This document shows, piece by piece, positions 42,312-51,060 of a DNA stretch of 64,000 nt. The position numbers and the translations under genes were made by a program. The stretch is from Phycisphaerales bacterium (GTDB lineage Bacteria > Planctomycetota > Phycisphaerae > Phycisphaerales > SM1A02), in the NCBI GenBank assembly GCA_009691915.1, contig SIAD01000006.1, positions 1 to 64,000 on the forward strand, given 5' to 3'. The notes below the pieces were generated by a model, which did no database searches, was not told where the DNA came from, and saw only the letters and a list, made by a program, of their open reading frames with translations. How positions within the stretch are numbered: position 1 is the stretch's first letter; the number at the start of each line of letters is the position of its first letter.

Positions 42312-42749
42312 TCAGCGAGTGGTCATCACGCTAGGCTGTTGTGCCTGGTGATCGTGGGTTGGTCCGGAGAAGACCCGAAGATTGCGCGTGATGCGGCGGC
42401 CGAGCCGTCCGCGGGGGAGCATGCGGACGATGGCCTGGGTCACCATCAGTGCCGGATCCTCCTGCTTCAGTGTGTCGTAGGTGCGCACACGCAGTCCGCC
42501 TGGGTAGCCGCTCCAGCGGCGCAGTGTCTTGAGTTTTCCCTTTGATCCGGTGATGACGATCTTCGCCGCGTTGGTGATGATGATCGAGTCGCCGCAGAGG
42601 ACATTCGGGGTGTAGTCGGGTCGGTGCTTTCCCATCAGCGCGGTGGCAACTTCGGTGGCGAGGCGCCCGAGGATCTTGCCATCGGCGTCGACGACGCGCC
42701 AGGTGGTGGGGAGCTGTCCTTGCTTGACAAATGTGGTCTGGCGAGGCAT
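42312..42749 (-). CDS. rplM: 50S ribosomal protein uL13
   Basis: A 145-residue uL13. WRVVDADGKILGRLATEVA, then MGKHRPDYTPNV, GDSIIITNA, LRRWSGYPGGLRV and MLPRGRLGRR, are all standard. It is first of the rplM-rpsI pair and is divergent from the CPBP protease gene. Confidence 0.97.
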   Translation of the reverse strand: MPRQTTFVKQGQLPTTWRVVDADGKILGRLATEVATALMGKHRPDYTPNVLCGDSIIITNAAKIVITGSKGKLKTLRRWSGYPGGLRVRTYDTLKQEDPALMVTQAIVRMLPRGRLGRRITRNLRVFSGPTHDHQAQQPSVMTTR

Positions 42750-42838
42750 TGTGGATCCTTCCGAAGTGGCGGATTGACAAGCCTACCGGAACCAGCGCTA
42801 CTGTCAAGCCAATGGGTCCCTTGGTAGCGTCCGACTCC

Positions 42839-44317
42839 ATGATCAAGGTCGGTTCCTCAAGACTCGCGGCGTGGAGCGTGATCGCCGGCTGCGTTGGTCT
42901 GACGCTGTGGCTCAATTCTCCGGACCATCCGGTGGATCCCGTCGATTCATCGGTCGAAGTAGCCGCGGGGGAAGAACCGCCCGGCGCCGACGAGTCGAAA
43001 GAGACCCCCGATCCGCCAGGGTCGTGGGTCGCATTCAGAACAACCTTGACTGCTCGGGTAGTTCTCATGCTCAGCGCCTTGGAGCAGATCGCTCCCGGAA
43101 CCGAGGCCGCGGCAATCGATCAGCACATCAACCCGCTGATCGACTCGAAGAAATCGATCGACAGAATATGCGGAGCGATCCTCCTAGCCCGCTTGGGCCA
43201 GTACGAGGACGCTCGCGCCGCGGCCAACGACGCGGTGAGGAGTGCGAAGGAGGATCCCGCTCCGTGGCGAGAGCGGATCGTCGAATTGGCCAAAGCCACC
43301 TGCCGGATCATTGACCGACTTGATGCGACTTCGGTCGGTCACCTGGAGATCGCGCCCAGTGACCGCGAACTTATCGAGAGTCGACTGGGATGGACGGGTC
43401 AGGTGCTCATCTCGACGGCCTCGACCGATCCCGACTTCGAAGCGGAGGTTGCCGCAATTCCGTGGAAGATGGGATCGGCGCTCGCGCTCTTCTTTCTGAT
43501 CGCGGGACTGGCTGGCCTCGGCGGGTCGATCTGGCTTGTGGTGCTCCTCGTGCGCGCCGCAAGGGGCACGCTCGCGCTACCCATCAAGGCACAGAGTTCC
43601 TCTGGTACTGCGCTCGTATGGATCTTCGCGATCTGGTTCGCTGCCACACTTCTCGTGTCACAACTGGTCTCCCAGATCGTCGATCGCGAGCATCGCCTTT
43701 CGGAGGCGGCAGGGATCGCGCTTCAGTTGCTGGTGATGATTCTGCCGTTGGCGGCGATCGGCCTTCCGCTGCTTCGCGGGACTCGGTGGTCGACGCTGCG
43801 GCGGGATCTCGGAATCCACTCTGGGGCCGGAGTGATGCGGGAGATCGGCTACGGGTTCGTGGTGTACGCGACGGCTGTACCGATGGTCGTTGTCGGCGTG
43901 TTGATCGCGTTAGTCGCGTCGGTCCTGGCCGGCGGGGGGATCGAAGACGCGAGCCACCCAATTCAGGAGGTACTCGCCGAAGGGGGGATCGGTCAACGGC
44001 TGATGCTCCTTGCCATCGCCGCGATCTTTGCGCCCATCATCGAAGAGATCGTCTTCCGCGGGGCGCTCTACCGGCACCTTAGGGATGTGTCGCGGGTGTT
44101 TGGGATTGGGGTCAGCGTCGCGGTGAGCGCTGTTGGCTCGAGCCTGATCTTTGCGGCGATCCATCCGCAGGGGATCTTTTTCATTCCGATCCTCGGTGCA
44201 CTGGCTGTCGCGTTCTGTCTGGGGCGCGAGACTCGTGGGAGTCTCATCGCGCCGATGGTCGCCCACGGATTCAACAACGCGCTGGTGCTCTCCCTCGGCT
44301 TGGCGATGGCCTCCTGA
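42839..44317 (+). CDS. CPBP-family intramembrane protease-like protein
   Basis: A 492-residue membrane protein. A signal-anchor helix (about 10-25) is followed by a hydrophilic domain (about 35-210), then about seven helices. The Abi/CPBP motifs are present: EEIVFRGALYRHL (EExxxR), FAAIHPQG and HGFNNALVLS (HxxxN). The family contains intramembrane metalloproteases. The large extra N-terminal domain is unusual. ATG 42839 is preferred; ATG 42812 is possible. Confidence 0.88.
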   Translation: MIKVGSSRLAAWSVIAGCVGLTLWLNSPDHPVDPVDSSVEVAAGEEPPGADESKETPDPPGSWVAFRTTLTARVVLMLSALEQIAPGTEAAAIDQHINPLIDSKKSIDRICGAILLARLGQYEDARAAANDAVRSAKEDPAPWRERIVELAKATCRIIDRLDATSVGHLEIAPSDRELIESRLGWTGQVLISTASTDPDFEAEVAAIPWKMGSALALFFLIAGLAGLGGSIWLVVLLVRAARGTLALPIKAQSSSGTALVWIFAIWFAATLLVSQLVSQIVDREHRLSEAAGIALQLLVMILPLAAIGLPLLRGTRWSTLRRDLGIHSGAGVMREIGYGFVVYATAVPMVVVGVLIALVASVLAGGGIEDASHPIQEVLAEGGIGQRLMLLAIAAIFAPIIEEIVFRGALYRHLRDVSRVFGIGVSVAVSAVGSSLIFAAIHPQGIFFIPILGALAVAFCLGRETRGSLIAPMVAHGFNNALVLSLGLAMAS

Positions 44318-44326
44318 GGTGGAGCG

Positions 44327-44956
44327 CTACTCGAGTTCGACCGTCCAGTAGGCCTCGTCGAGGAAGCTCTTCCAGCTCTGGTACTTGGGACTTCCGAGCC
44401 GCAACGCAATCGCGGGATTGCGCTTGGGCTTCATGGGAGTGCGCACGAGTTTCATGTGCGCCTGCGCGGGGGTTCGGCCACCCTTGCGGGCGTTGCAGCT
44501 CACGCACGCGCACACGAGATTGCCCCACGAATTAGCCCCCTCCTGTACGCGCGGGATCACATGATCGATAGTGAGTTCGCGGGTCGAGAAGTGTCCGCCG
44601 CAGTACTGGCACTGGTTGGCATCGCGTGCGTAAACATTGCGGCGATTCAGTTTGACCTGCTCGCGCGGAAACCGGTCATACCCAAGGAGTCGGATTACCT
44701 TCGGGACAGCGATGACGAGGCGCGTCGTAGTCACCCAGTCGTGGACATCGTTTTCGTGCGCTCGTTGGTACTCGGCGGCGTCTGCCCAACTGGCGAAGTC
44801 GTAGGAGACATAATTGCCGTCCTCGACGGAGATGACTTCTGCGACTTCCTTGGCAAGGAGAGTGAAGGCGCGTCGCCCGTTGACTACCCGTAGGGCGGTG
44901 TACAGCTTGTTTAGTACGAGAACCTTCGAGTCCAATCCGGTTGCGAACGCAGTCAA
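44327..44956 (-). CDS. HNH endonuclease-domain protein
   Basis: A 209-residue protein. An HNH/zinc core (CQYCGGHFSTRELTIDHV, then NLVCACVSCNARKGG) has both CxxC pairs and the catalytic His. A roughly 100-residue N-terminal domain (LVLNKLYTALRVVNGRRAF) matches a widespread bacterial HNH subfamily. There is no restriction partner nearby, so it is likely a stand-alone housekeeping-type HNH. Confidence 0.9.
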   Translation of the reverse strand: MTAFATGLDSKVLVLNKLYTALRVVNGRRAFTLLAKEVAEVISVEDGNYVSYDFASWADAAEYQRAHENDVHDWVTTTRLVIAVPKVIRLLGYDRFPREQVKLNRRNVYARDANQCQYCGGHFSTRELTIDHVIPRVQEGANSWGNLVCACVSCNARKGGRTPAQAHMKLVRTPMKPKRNPAIALRLGSPKYQSWKSFLDEAYWTVELE

Positions 44957-45041
44957 CTCATTCTCCTGTGATCGCCCACTGTGGCCGTGTGGGTCCCCAA
45001 GAGTCTAGCCGCCTGGGAGTCGACGCTCAGAGATGCGGCGG

Positions 45042-45698
45042 CTACTTCGACAGCGCTGTCGAAGGGACCGCAATCGGAGTATGCACCGGCAAATGCTCCG
45101 TGAGCATCTGAACGACGGAATCTCGGAGAATTTCGCCTTGGAGCCACGGGACGCGCACGGGCGCGGAAGGAGGAGTGCCGTCGAATCTCAAGTCTTCAAG
45201 GACGCAGATCGCGCACCGTGGCGCGCACATCTCGATCGCGCGGCGCAGGTGATCGTCGAGATCCTTGCGCATCGATCCGGCGATGAGTGACGCGGGGGAG
45301 AGGACCGTCACGAGTCCAGCCTCCGAGTGCTCGTGCCAGTGGCGCATCTGTCCCGCGACATCACTGAGAAGATGCGCATGGTGCGGGATGAACCCGATCG
45401 ACGCGCCAGCGGCGCGTGTGACGCCAAGGAGATCGATGACGAGCGCCGCAAGCGCCTCGCGCCCCGGTCTCATCCAGTTCCCGATCGCCGGGTCGAAGAG
45501 TCCTAGGCCGAGCGTCCCGCTCCAGACGAGAAAGGTCGTCGGGTTAGATCGGTCATGGGTCGCCAAAAGGCAGTCGAATCCGCTCGCGGTTCGCCACTGA
45601 GGGTCGAGCGGATTCCCCCCCACAAAGCGAAACCGCGCGCAGCGATCATCGATCGAGACGCGCGGATTTGGAAGTTTGCTGAGCTGGTCCTGGCTCAC
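45042..45698 (-). CDS. Hypothetical protein coupled to rplS
   Basis: A 218-residue soluble protein. It starts inside the rplS stop (ATGA), so it is co-translated with bL19. Landmarks are FRFVGGNPLDPQWR, DLLGVTRAAGASIGF and, near the C-terminus, RVPWLQGEILRDSVVQML. No family recognised. Its link to the rpsP-trmD-rplS transcript suggests a translation-related or housekeeping role, but this is inference. Confidence 0.65.
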   Translation of the reverse strand: MSQDQLSKLPNPRVSIDDRCARFRFVGGNPLDPQWRTASGFDCLLATHDRSNPTTFLVWSGTLGLGLFDPAIGNWMRPGREALAALVIDLLGVTRAAGASIGFIPHHAHLLSDVAGQMRHWHEHSEAGLVTVLSPASLIAGSMRKDLDDHLRRAIEMCAPRCAICVLEDLRFDGTPPSAPVRVPWLQGEILRDSVVQMLTEHLPVHTPIAVPSTALSK

Positions 45699-46075
45699 TC
45701 CGCCTTGCCGGAGCTATCGCCACGATCCTCGCGGAGGCGACGCGCCTTTCCGGTCAAGCCTCGGAGGTAGTAGAGCTTTCCACGGCGAACTTCAGCGTGA
45801 CGTAGCACTTCGATCTTGCCGACGCGGTTGGAGTGAATCGGGAAGATACGCTCGACCCCTTCGTTGGCGACGATGCGGCGCACTGTCATGACGCGGTTGA
45901 TGCCGCGACCCTTGAGGGCAATGAGCACCCCCTGAAAGACCTGGACTCGCTCCTTGTCCCCTTCGATGATGCGGTAGTGGACATCGACCGTGTCGCCGAT
46001 GTGCAGGACTGGAATCTCGGTGGCGGGCTTGAGGTGCTTGGCCTCGACGCTATCCATGATGGCGGTACGGTTCAT
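45695..46075 (-). CDS. rplS: 50S ribosomal protein bL19
   Basis: A 126-residue bL19. GDTVDVHYRI, ERVQVFQGVLIALKGRG, FPIHSNRVGKIEVLR and the C-terminal RRGKLYYLRGLTGKAR are standard. Its ATG overlaps the trmD stop (ATGA). The C-terminal tail is charged. Confidence 0.97.
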   Translation of the reverse strand: MNRTAIMDSVEAKHLKPATEIPVLHIGDTVDVHYRIIEGDKERVQVFQGVLIALKGRGINRVMTVRRIVANEGVERIFPIHSNRVGKIEVLRHAEVRRGKLYYLRGLTGKARRLREDRGDSSGKAE

Positions 46076-46830
46076 GACAGGTTCCTCTGTTGGGATGTGG
46101 GCCCGGTGTGGGCCTGGAAGGCAAGGTCAGGACGGCGAAGGCGCGTCCGTCGAATTGATTCCTCGTGACGCCACTGGGCAATCGCCTCATGGTCGCCGGA
46201 GAGGAGGATGTCTGGAACGATCCGGCCGCGCCACTCGCGCGGGCGGGTGTAGTGGGGGCAGTCCAGGAGCGGCTCGCCGCTGGGACCTTCGATCGAAAAC
46301 GAATCCTGACTCGCGGAGTCGGCATGACCGAGCGAGCCGGGAAGTAGGCGCGTCACCGCATCAACGATGGCGAGTGCGGGGATCTCGCCTCCGGAAAGGA
46401 CGAAGTCTCCGATGGAAATCTCAGTGAGGGCGAGTTCCTCGATAGCGCGTTCATCGACTCCCTCATAGTGCCCGCAGATGAGCATGAGTCTCGTCGATGC
46501 AGCGAAGGCACGGGCGGCGGGCTGCGTGAACGGCGCGCCAGCGGGAGAGAGAAGCACACGGTTCGATGGACGCTGATCCATCCCCTCGACGGCCTCAACC
46601 GCGGCGGTGAGCGGTTCGCACATGAACACCATGCCCGGCCCGCCACCAAAGGGACGGTCATCCACCTTGTTGTGACCACCAGAGGACCACTCGCGGATGT
46701 CGTGGACATGCACCTCGACGATCCCCTGGGCGATCGAGCGCGCGACGATGCTCGTCGACAGTGGCGTCGCGAACATCTCGGGGAAGAGGGTGAGGATGTC
46801 AATGCGCAGCGGCATCGGTGAAGTCGGCAT
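46072..46830 (-). CDS. trmD: tRNA (guanine-N1)-methyltransferase
   Basis: A 252-residue SPOUT enzyme that makes m1G37. DILTLFPEMF, DDRPFGGGPGMV, the knot LICGHYEGVDER and the SIGDFVLSGGE loop are all present. ATG 46830 or 46815 are both possible starts. It lies 31 bases after rpsP; the rimM gene usually between them is absent. Confidence 0.97.
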   Translation of the reverse strand: MPTSPMPLRIDILTLFPEMFATPLSTSIVARSIAQGIVEVHVHDIREWSSGGHNKVDDRPFGGGPGMVFMCEPLTAAVEAVEGMDQRPSNRVLLSPAGAPFTQPAARAFAASTRLMLICGHYEGVDERAIEELALTEISIGDFVLSGGEIPALAIVDAVTRLLPGSLGHADSASQDSFSIEGPSGEPLLDCPHYTRPREWRGRIVPDILLSGDHEAIAQWRHEESIRRTRLRRPDLAFQAHTGPTSQQRNLS

Positions 46831-46861
46831 GGCGGCGATACGAGTCGACTCGGGTCTCTGG

Positions 46862-47209
46862 TCAGCTCTTGGCGGCAGGTTCTGCTGGCGGAGCCTTCTT
46901 CGGAGCGTTGCGACGCGCCTTCGCATGTGTGGCGGAGAGCGATGCTTTGCCCTTCGGCCCGACCGTATTGGTGATCTCGGCGCGATGGAGCAGCGACAGG
47001 ACGGTTTCAGACGGTTGCGCACCCACTGAGAGCCAGTAGGTGACGCGAGGGGCATCGAGTTTCCACTGCTTTCCCTCGCGGGCGGTTGGACTGAACCAGC
47101 CGAGTTCTTCGATCACCCGACCATCGGTGGGCGAGCGCCGATCAGCGGCGGCGAGGCGATAGAAAGGCGAGTGAGTACGACCGTAACGCTTGAGACGGAG
47201 AACGACCAT
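46862..47209 (-). CDS. rpsP: 30S ribosomal protein bS16
   Basis: A 115-residue bS16. MVVLRLKRYGRTHSPFYRL, then RVIEELGWFSP, DAPRVTYWLSVGAQPSETV are diagnostic. A Lys/Ala/Pro-rich tail extends it past the usual about 80-90 residues. It heads rpsP-trmD-rplS-(unknown). ATG 47209 (MVVLRL) is chosen over upstream in-frame starts. Confidence 0.96.
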   Translation of the reverse strand: MVVLRLKRYGRTHSPFYRLAAADRRSPTDGRVIEELGWFSPTAREGKQWKLDAPRVTYWLSVGAQPSETVLSLLHRAEITNTVGPKGKASLSATHAKARRNAPKKAPPAEPAAKS

Positions 47210-47398
47210 TGGGGGACTCCCATGAATCATGCCGTCCTCGGGGAGGCGTGTCGTCCACTTGGACGGCGCCCCTCGGATCCCCCGTGGAACTCGATGTCGT
47301 GTCGAGTCGTGCGGGAGATCTTTGGATGGCTGGTTGCGAGCCCCGAACGATAGCAGAAACCCCGCTACCCTCCAACCCCTCATGAAGGGCACGCGAGC

Positions 47399-48073
47399 AT
47401 GACGGGATGGTGGATCGCAGATCTCTGGCAGCAGGGAGAGAAGGTTCTCTTGGTGAGCTGGATCGCCTGGGTCATTGGGTCGATCGTCCTGCATGAGCTT
47501 GGTCATGGAGTTGCCGCACTGTGGGAGGGTGACTCGACGCCGAGGGACACTGGTCACATGACGATCAATCCGGTGGTGCACATGGGATGGGTCAGCTTGG
47601 TCGTCTTCCTGATCTTTGGAATTGCGTGGGGATTGATGCCGGTCAATCCATCGAGGTTCCGGCACGGACGGCGCGGCTGGTCGATCGTGGCAGCCGCGGG
47701 TCCTCTCGTCAACTTGCTCCTGTGCATCGTGTGCGTCGTCGCGTGTGCGCTCTCGGTCCGGTATGGCCCGCAGACCAAACCGCTCGCACACAACCTGCAG
47801 TTGTTCTTCCTCGCGGGGGCGTGGCTCAACCTCTACCTGATGGCGTTCAATCTGTTGCCCGTTCCGCCGCTCGACGGCGCCGCGATTCTCTCGGGACTAT
47901 CTCAGGGCGCACTGCGCCTCTATTCAAAGCCGGGCGTTCAGCAGTTCGGGTTGCTGGCACTATTCATGGTGGTCTTCTCGACCGACCTCGCGAGTGGGGC
48001 GATCAATCGGATTCAGGACTTGACAATGTGGTCAGTGCAGGAAGTCGTGCGGATGCTTCCAAGCGCGTCGTAG
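47399..48073 (+). CDS. Site-2-protease-family membrane peptidase (M50)
   Basis: A 224-residue membrane protease. HELGH (residues 32-36 region) supplies the zinc ligands and NLLPVPPLDGA the conserved Asp. About five to six helices fit a small M50B/Rip1-like protein. It could cleave signal peptides or membrane-bound regulators. Its last 61 bases overlap the convergent amidohydrolase. Confidence 0.92.
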   Translation: MTGWWIADLWQQGEKVLLVSWIAWVIGSIVLHELGHGVAALWEGDSTPRDTGHMTINPVVHMGWVSLVVFLIFGIAWGLMPVNPSRFRHGRRGWSIVAAAGPLVNLLLCIVCVVACALSVRYGPQTKPLAHNLQLFFLAGAWLNLYLMAFNLLPVPPLDGAAILSGLSQGALRLYSKPGVQQFGLLALFMVVFSTDLASGAINRIQDLTMWSVQEVVRMLPSAS

Positions 48074-49578
48074 CGAACAGTACCGCCGACGACGGTCGCA
48101 AGAACCTGCGGTGCATCGTCGACCCAGTCACAGGAGAGGGGATCGCGGTCGAGCACTGTGAAGTCGGCGAAGAAACCGGGGGCGATCCGTCCGAGTGTGT
48201 CGGACACCCCAAGGCACTTTGCAGCGCCGGTCGTGTAGGCGGAGATTGCTTCGGCGGCAGTCAGGTTCTGCGATGTTCCGTGGACCTTGCCATCGAGCGC
48301 GAGTCCCGTGATGGCGGCTCGCATGCCCTCCATGGGATCGGCCGACGAGATCGGCCAGTCGGATCCGAAGGCGAGGCACGCGCCGGCGCGCAGGAAGTCG
48401 CGGAACCGAAAGACTCGGTTCTCCCGATGGCGACCGAGTCGGACTGTGGCAATCGCGGCGTCAGTCGCCTTGTGGAATGGCTGCATGCTGACGATGCGGT
48501 TTCGGAACGACGGCAGAGAGTCGGGGTCGACCGTTTGCGCGTGTTCGAAGCGAACGCGGCGCGCGGGGTCGCAGCGCGTCGCGGCGCGAAGAACTTCCGA
48601 CAGCGCCCGGTCGCCGATAGCGTGGACGCTGGGCGAGTAGCCCGCCGCGAGCACTTCGCGCATCCACGCCTCGAGCTCTCCGGCGAGCGCGTGTTCGACC
48701 AGCGATCCGCTGCCAGTTCCGTCGCAGTAGGGCTCGATGACTGCGGCGGTCGAGGATCCGAGTGTGCCATCAGCGAAGCTCTTGAAGCCGACGATGCTGA
48801 GAAAATCATTGGCGCTCAGCGCGCGCGCTCGGAGAAAGGGCAGCGGACGATCGCGATCGAGCACCGTGGCAAGCGTGCGAAGTGAGAGCGTGCCGAGGCG
48901 AGATGCTGGCTCCAGCACCGACTCGAGATCTTCGAGGTACTCCATCGCACCGGCGCTCGTCACCCCGACGCTGTGAAGGTGGGCGCAGGCTGCGGCGCAA
49001 GCGGCGCGCCTCAGGTCGAGAGACGGCTGCGGAATCCGCGGTGCGAGCAGTCGCCACGCCGCCTGCTCGTAGAGGAGTCCGGTCGGCCGTCCGGTGTCGT
49101 CGCGTTCGATGCGCCCTCCTGGGACCTCGCTGCTCAAGTCGAGTTCCGAGAGCGCCGCCGGGTTGACGAGCGCGACATGCTGGTCGCAGCGCCACGCGAC
49201 GGCGGGGCGATCGCCCGCCTTTCGCAGCCACGACTTGTCGGGAGCTGAGCCGCCCCACGCGGTTTCGTTCCATCCGAAGGACTCGAGCCACGCGCCTGGC
49301 GGGAGTATCGACTCGCGCTCGGCAACGAGCAGTTCGAACTCTTCGCGAGAGCGGGCGCCCGAAAGGTCGAGTCGTGCGAGCGATAGTCCGCCCATGATGA
49401 GATGGATGTGCGCATCAATGAGTCCGGGGATGACCCATCCATCGGGGAAGTGCTGGATGCCTGCCGTTGGGCATGGGGCGCGGGCGAATTGATCCCCATC
49501 GATGGCGATCGACGGCCCCCAAGGTGCTGACGAGTCGCCCGTCCAGATCCCGCGAGCCGCAACGCCGTGCGTCTTCAT
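48013..49578 (-). CDS. Amidohydrolase-family (YtcJ-like) hydrolase
   Basis: A 521-residue metal-dependent hydrolase. DAHIHLIMGGL near residue 55 gives the first two metal His; further His residues occur in VHAIGD and FEHAQT, and a catalytic Asp region in FGSDWPISSADP. Length and arrangement match the YtcJ/AepA branch (N-substituted amide/formamide hydrolases). Substrate unknown. Confidence 0.88.
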   Translation of the reverse strand: MKTHGVAARGIWTGDSSAPWGPSIAIDGDQFARAPCPTAGIQHFPDGWVIPGLIDAHIHLIMGGLSLARLDLSGARSREEFELLVAERESILPPGAWLESFGWNETAWGGSAPDKSWLRKAGDRPAVAWRCDQHVALVNPAALSELDLSSEVPGGRIERDDTGRPTGLLYEQAAWRLLAPRIPQPSLDLRRAACAAACAHLHSVGVTSAGAMEYLEDLESVLEPASRLGTLSLRTLATVLDRDRPLPFLRARALSANDFLSIVGFKSFADGTLGSSTAAVIEPYCDGTGSGSLVEHALAGELEAWMREVLAAGYSPSVHAIGDRALSEVLRAATRCDPARRVRFEHAQTVDPDSLPSFRNRIVSMQPFHKATDAAIATVRLGRHRENRVFRFRDFLRAGACLAFGSDWPISSADPMEGMRAAITGLALDGKVHGTSQNLTAAEAISAYTTGAAKCLGVSDTLGRIAPGFFADFTVLDRDPLSCDWVDDAPQVLATVVGGTVRYDALGSIRTTSCTDHIVKS

Positions 49579-49609
49579 GCCGCGAGGATATCTCTCCTAT
49601 CCTTGGTTG

Positions 49610-50293
49610 ATGCTGCGCGCTGCAATCGTCACGGTCTTTGTTCTAGGAATCAGCGCGTGCGGGGGTACGACTCCTGCTCCCAAGCCGCCGACACCGATCG
49701 TCGCGAAATCAACGAGCGCACGCGCACCGCAGGTTGCGCCTCCCATCAATCACGCCGCCGCGTCTTCGGTTCCGCCCAAGGCAGCGAATGCGGCGGGGAT
49801 GATCTCGACGGCAACATCGGCCAATCTGATTGTCGAGATCGCGGGAGTCGAGATGCCCAAGCCGGTGTCGTGGACCTGGGAAGCGCCCACGATGCAGTTC
49901 CGTGCGCTGCAGTATGCGGTGCCTGCACCAGCTGGAGCGTCAGGAGCCGCCGAACTGATCTTCAGCGTCTTTGCCGCGGGTGACGGCGGACCCATTGACG
50001 CGAATGTGAAGCGGTGGGAGTCGCAGTTCCGCACCGAGGATGGCGCGTTCGCTACGGCGCTGACCGAAGACCATCTCTTCGGCGGGATCAAGGTGAAACT
50101 CGTTCACCTGAGTGGTGGGTATCAGGGGATGGGCCAGGCGGCACCACGACCGGGCTATGAGCAGCGTGCGGCGATCATCCAGCTGGAGGGGACGACCATT
50201 TACGCGCGGCTCGTGGGGCCGAAGGCGACAGTCGGGTCCGCGCGCATCGACTTCATGACGATGATCGAAGGCGTGCGACTCGCCCCGAAGTGA
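49610..50293 (+). CDS. Predicted lipoprotein
   Basis: A 227-residue lipoprotein. MLRAAIVTVFVLGISAC gives a lipobox ISAC ending at Cys17, then a Pro/Ala/Thr-rich linker to about 60 and a globular domain with repeated beta-strand-like segments (IVEIAGVEMPKPVSWTWEA; LIFSVFAAGDGGPID). ATG 49610 follows no strong ribosome site but gives the lipoprotein signal. No family recognised. Confidence 0.72.
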   Translation: MLRAAIVTVFVLGISACGGTTPAPKPPTPIVAKSTSARAPQVAPPINHAAASSVPPKAANAAGMISTATSANLIVEIAGVEMPKPVSWTWEAPTMQFRALQYAVPAPAGASGAAELIFSVFAAGDGGPIDANVKRWESQFRTEDGAFATALTEDHLFGGIKVKLVHLSGGYQGMGQAAPRPGYEQRAAIIQLEGTTIYARLVGPKATVGSARIDFMTMIEGVRLAPK

Positions 50294-50304
50294 TGCCAAT
50301 CGAG

Positions 50305-50347
50305 TTCGGGAAGAAACAGGCCCCAATCGGGCAGAATTGTTCCCGAA
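50305..50347. terminator. Possible bidirectional terminator-like inverted repeat
   Basis: TTCGGGAA (50305-50312) and its exact complement at 50340-50347 flank a loop that can form a small inner hairpin (GCCC with GGGC). It lies between the converging lipoprotein and superoxide dismutase genes. There is no T-tract, so this is only suggestive. Confidence 0.3.
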
Positions 50348-50389
50348 GTTGGTGGCGGCGTAGAGGCAGCCGCACCGTCTAGTTGACCA

Positions 50390-51022
50390 TCACCCCTTCG
50401 CGGCAGTGAACCGGCGGTTGACCTCGTCCCAGTTGACGATCTCCCAGAACGCTGTGAGGTAATCCGCGCGGCGATTCTGGTAGTTGAGGTAGTACGCGTG
50501 CTCCCACACATCGACGCCGAGGATGGGAGTCCCCGCATTGTCGACGAATCCCTTCATGAGAGGGTTGTCCTGATTGGGTGTTGATGAGACTGCAAGCGTC
50601 CCGTCCCGCTTCGCGACGAGCCACGCCCATCCCGAGCCAAAGCGCTTCATCCCCGCTTCCTGAAACGCCTTCTTGAAGGCGTCGAACGACCCGCACGCCG
50701 CGCCGATCGCCGCCGCAAGGTCGACGCTGGGCGCTCCACCCTGTCCCTTGGGGGCGATCACCTGCCAGAAGAACGAGTGATTCCAATGGCCGCCACCATT
50801 GTTGCGAACTGCGGCGCGGATCGTCTCGGGGAGCGATCCCATCTGTTCGCACACTTGGTCGAGCGTCCAGTCGGCATATTCAGCCTGGCCGTCGAGCGCC
50901 TTGTTCAGGTTGTCGACATACGCCTGATGGTGCTTGGTGCGGTGGATGTTCATGGTCTGCGCGTCAATGACCGGCTGGAGCGCGTTCTCGGCAAAGGGAA
51001 GCGGTGGAAGTGTGAATGCCAT
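50390..51022 (-). CDS. sodA: Superoxide dismutase, Mn-type
   Basis: A 210-residue Fe/Mn-SOD. Metal ligands His27, His82 (in NHSFFW), Asp171 and His175 (in [15 protein letters not shown]) are intact. GGGH before NHSFFW and the Gln in [10 protein letters not shown] are the features that separate Mn-type from Fe-type enzymes. No signal peptide, so cytoplasmic. Metal preference is inferred from these signatures only. Confidence 0.96.
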   Translation of the reverse strand: MAFTLPPLPFAENALQPVIDAQTMNIHRTKHHQAYVDNLNKALDGQAEYADWTLDQVCEQMGSLPETIRAAVRNNGGGHWNHSFFWQVIAPKGQGGAPSVDLAAAIGAACGSFDAFKKAFQEAGMKRFGSGWAWLVAKRDGTLAVSSTPNQDNPLMKGFVDNAGTPILGVDVWEHAYYLNYQNRRADYLTAFWEIVNWDEVNRRFTAAKG

Positions 51023-51060
51023 GGCGCGTTGAGGATAACCGCGCGGGCTACTCTGCTGTC

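Noticed and set aside
44456-44893. 145-residue plus-strand frame opposite the HNH gene
   Set aside because: Antisense to conserved HNH codons; no start signal or family resemblance.
47142-47375. Minus-strand frame upstream of rpsP
   Set aside because: Overlaps the rpsP 5' end and leader, no domain, composition as expected by chance.
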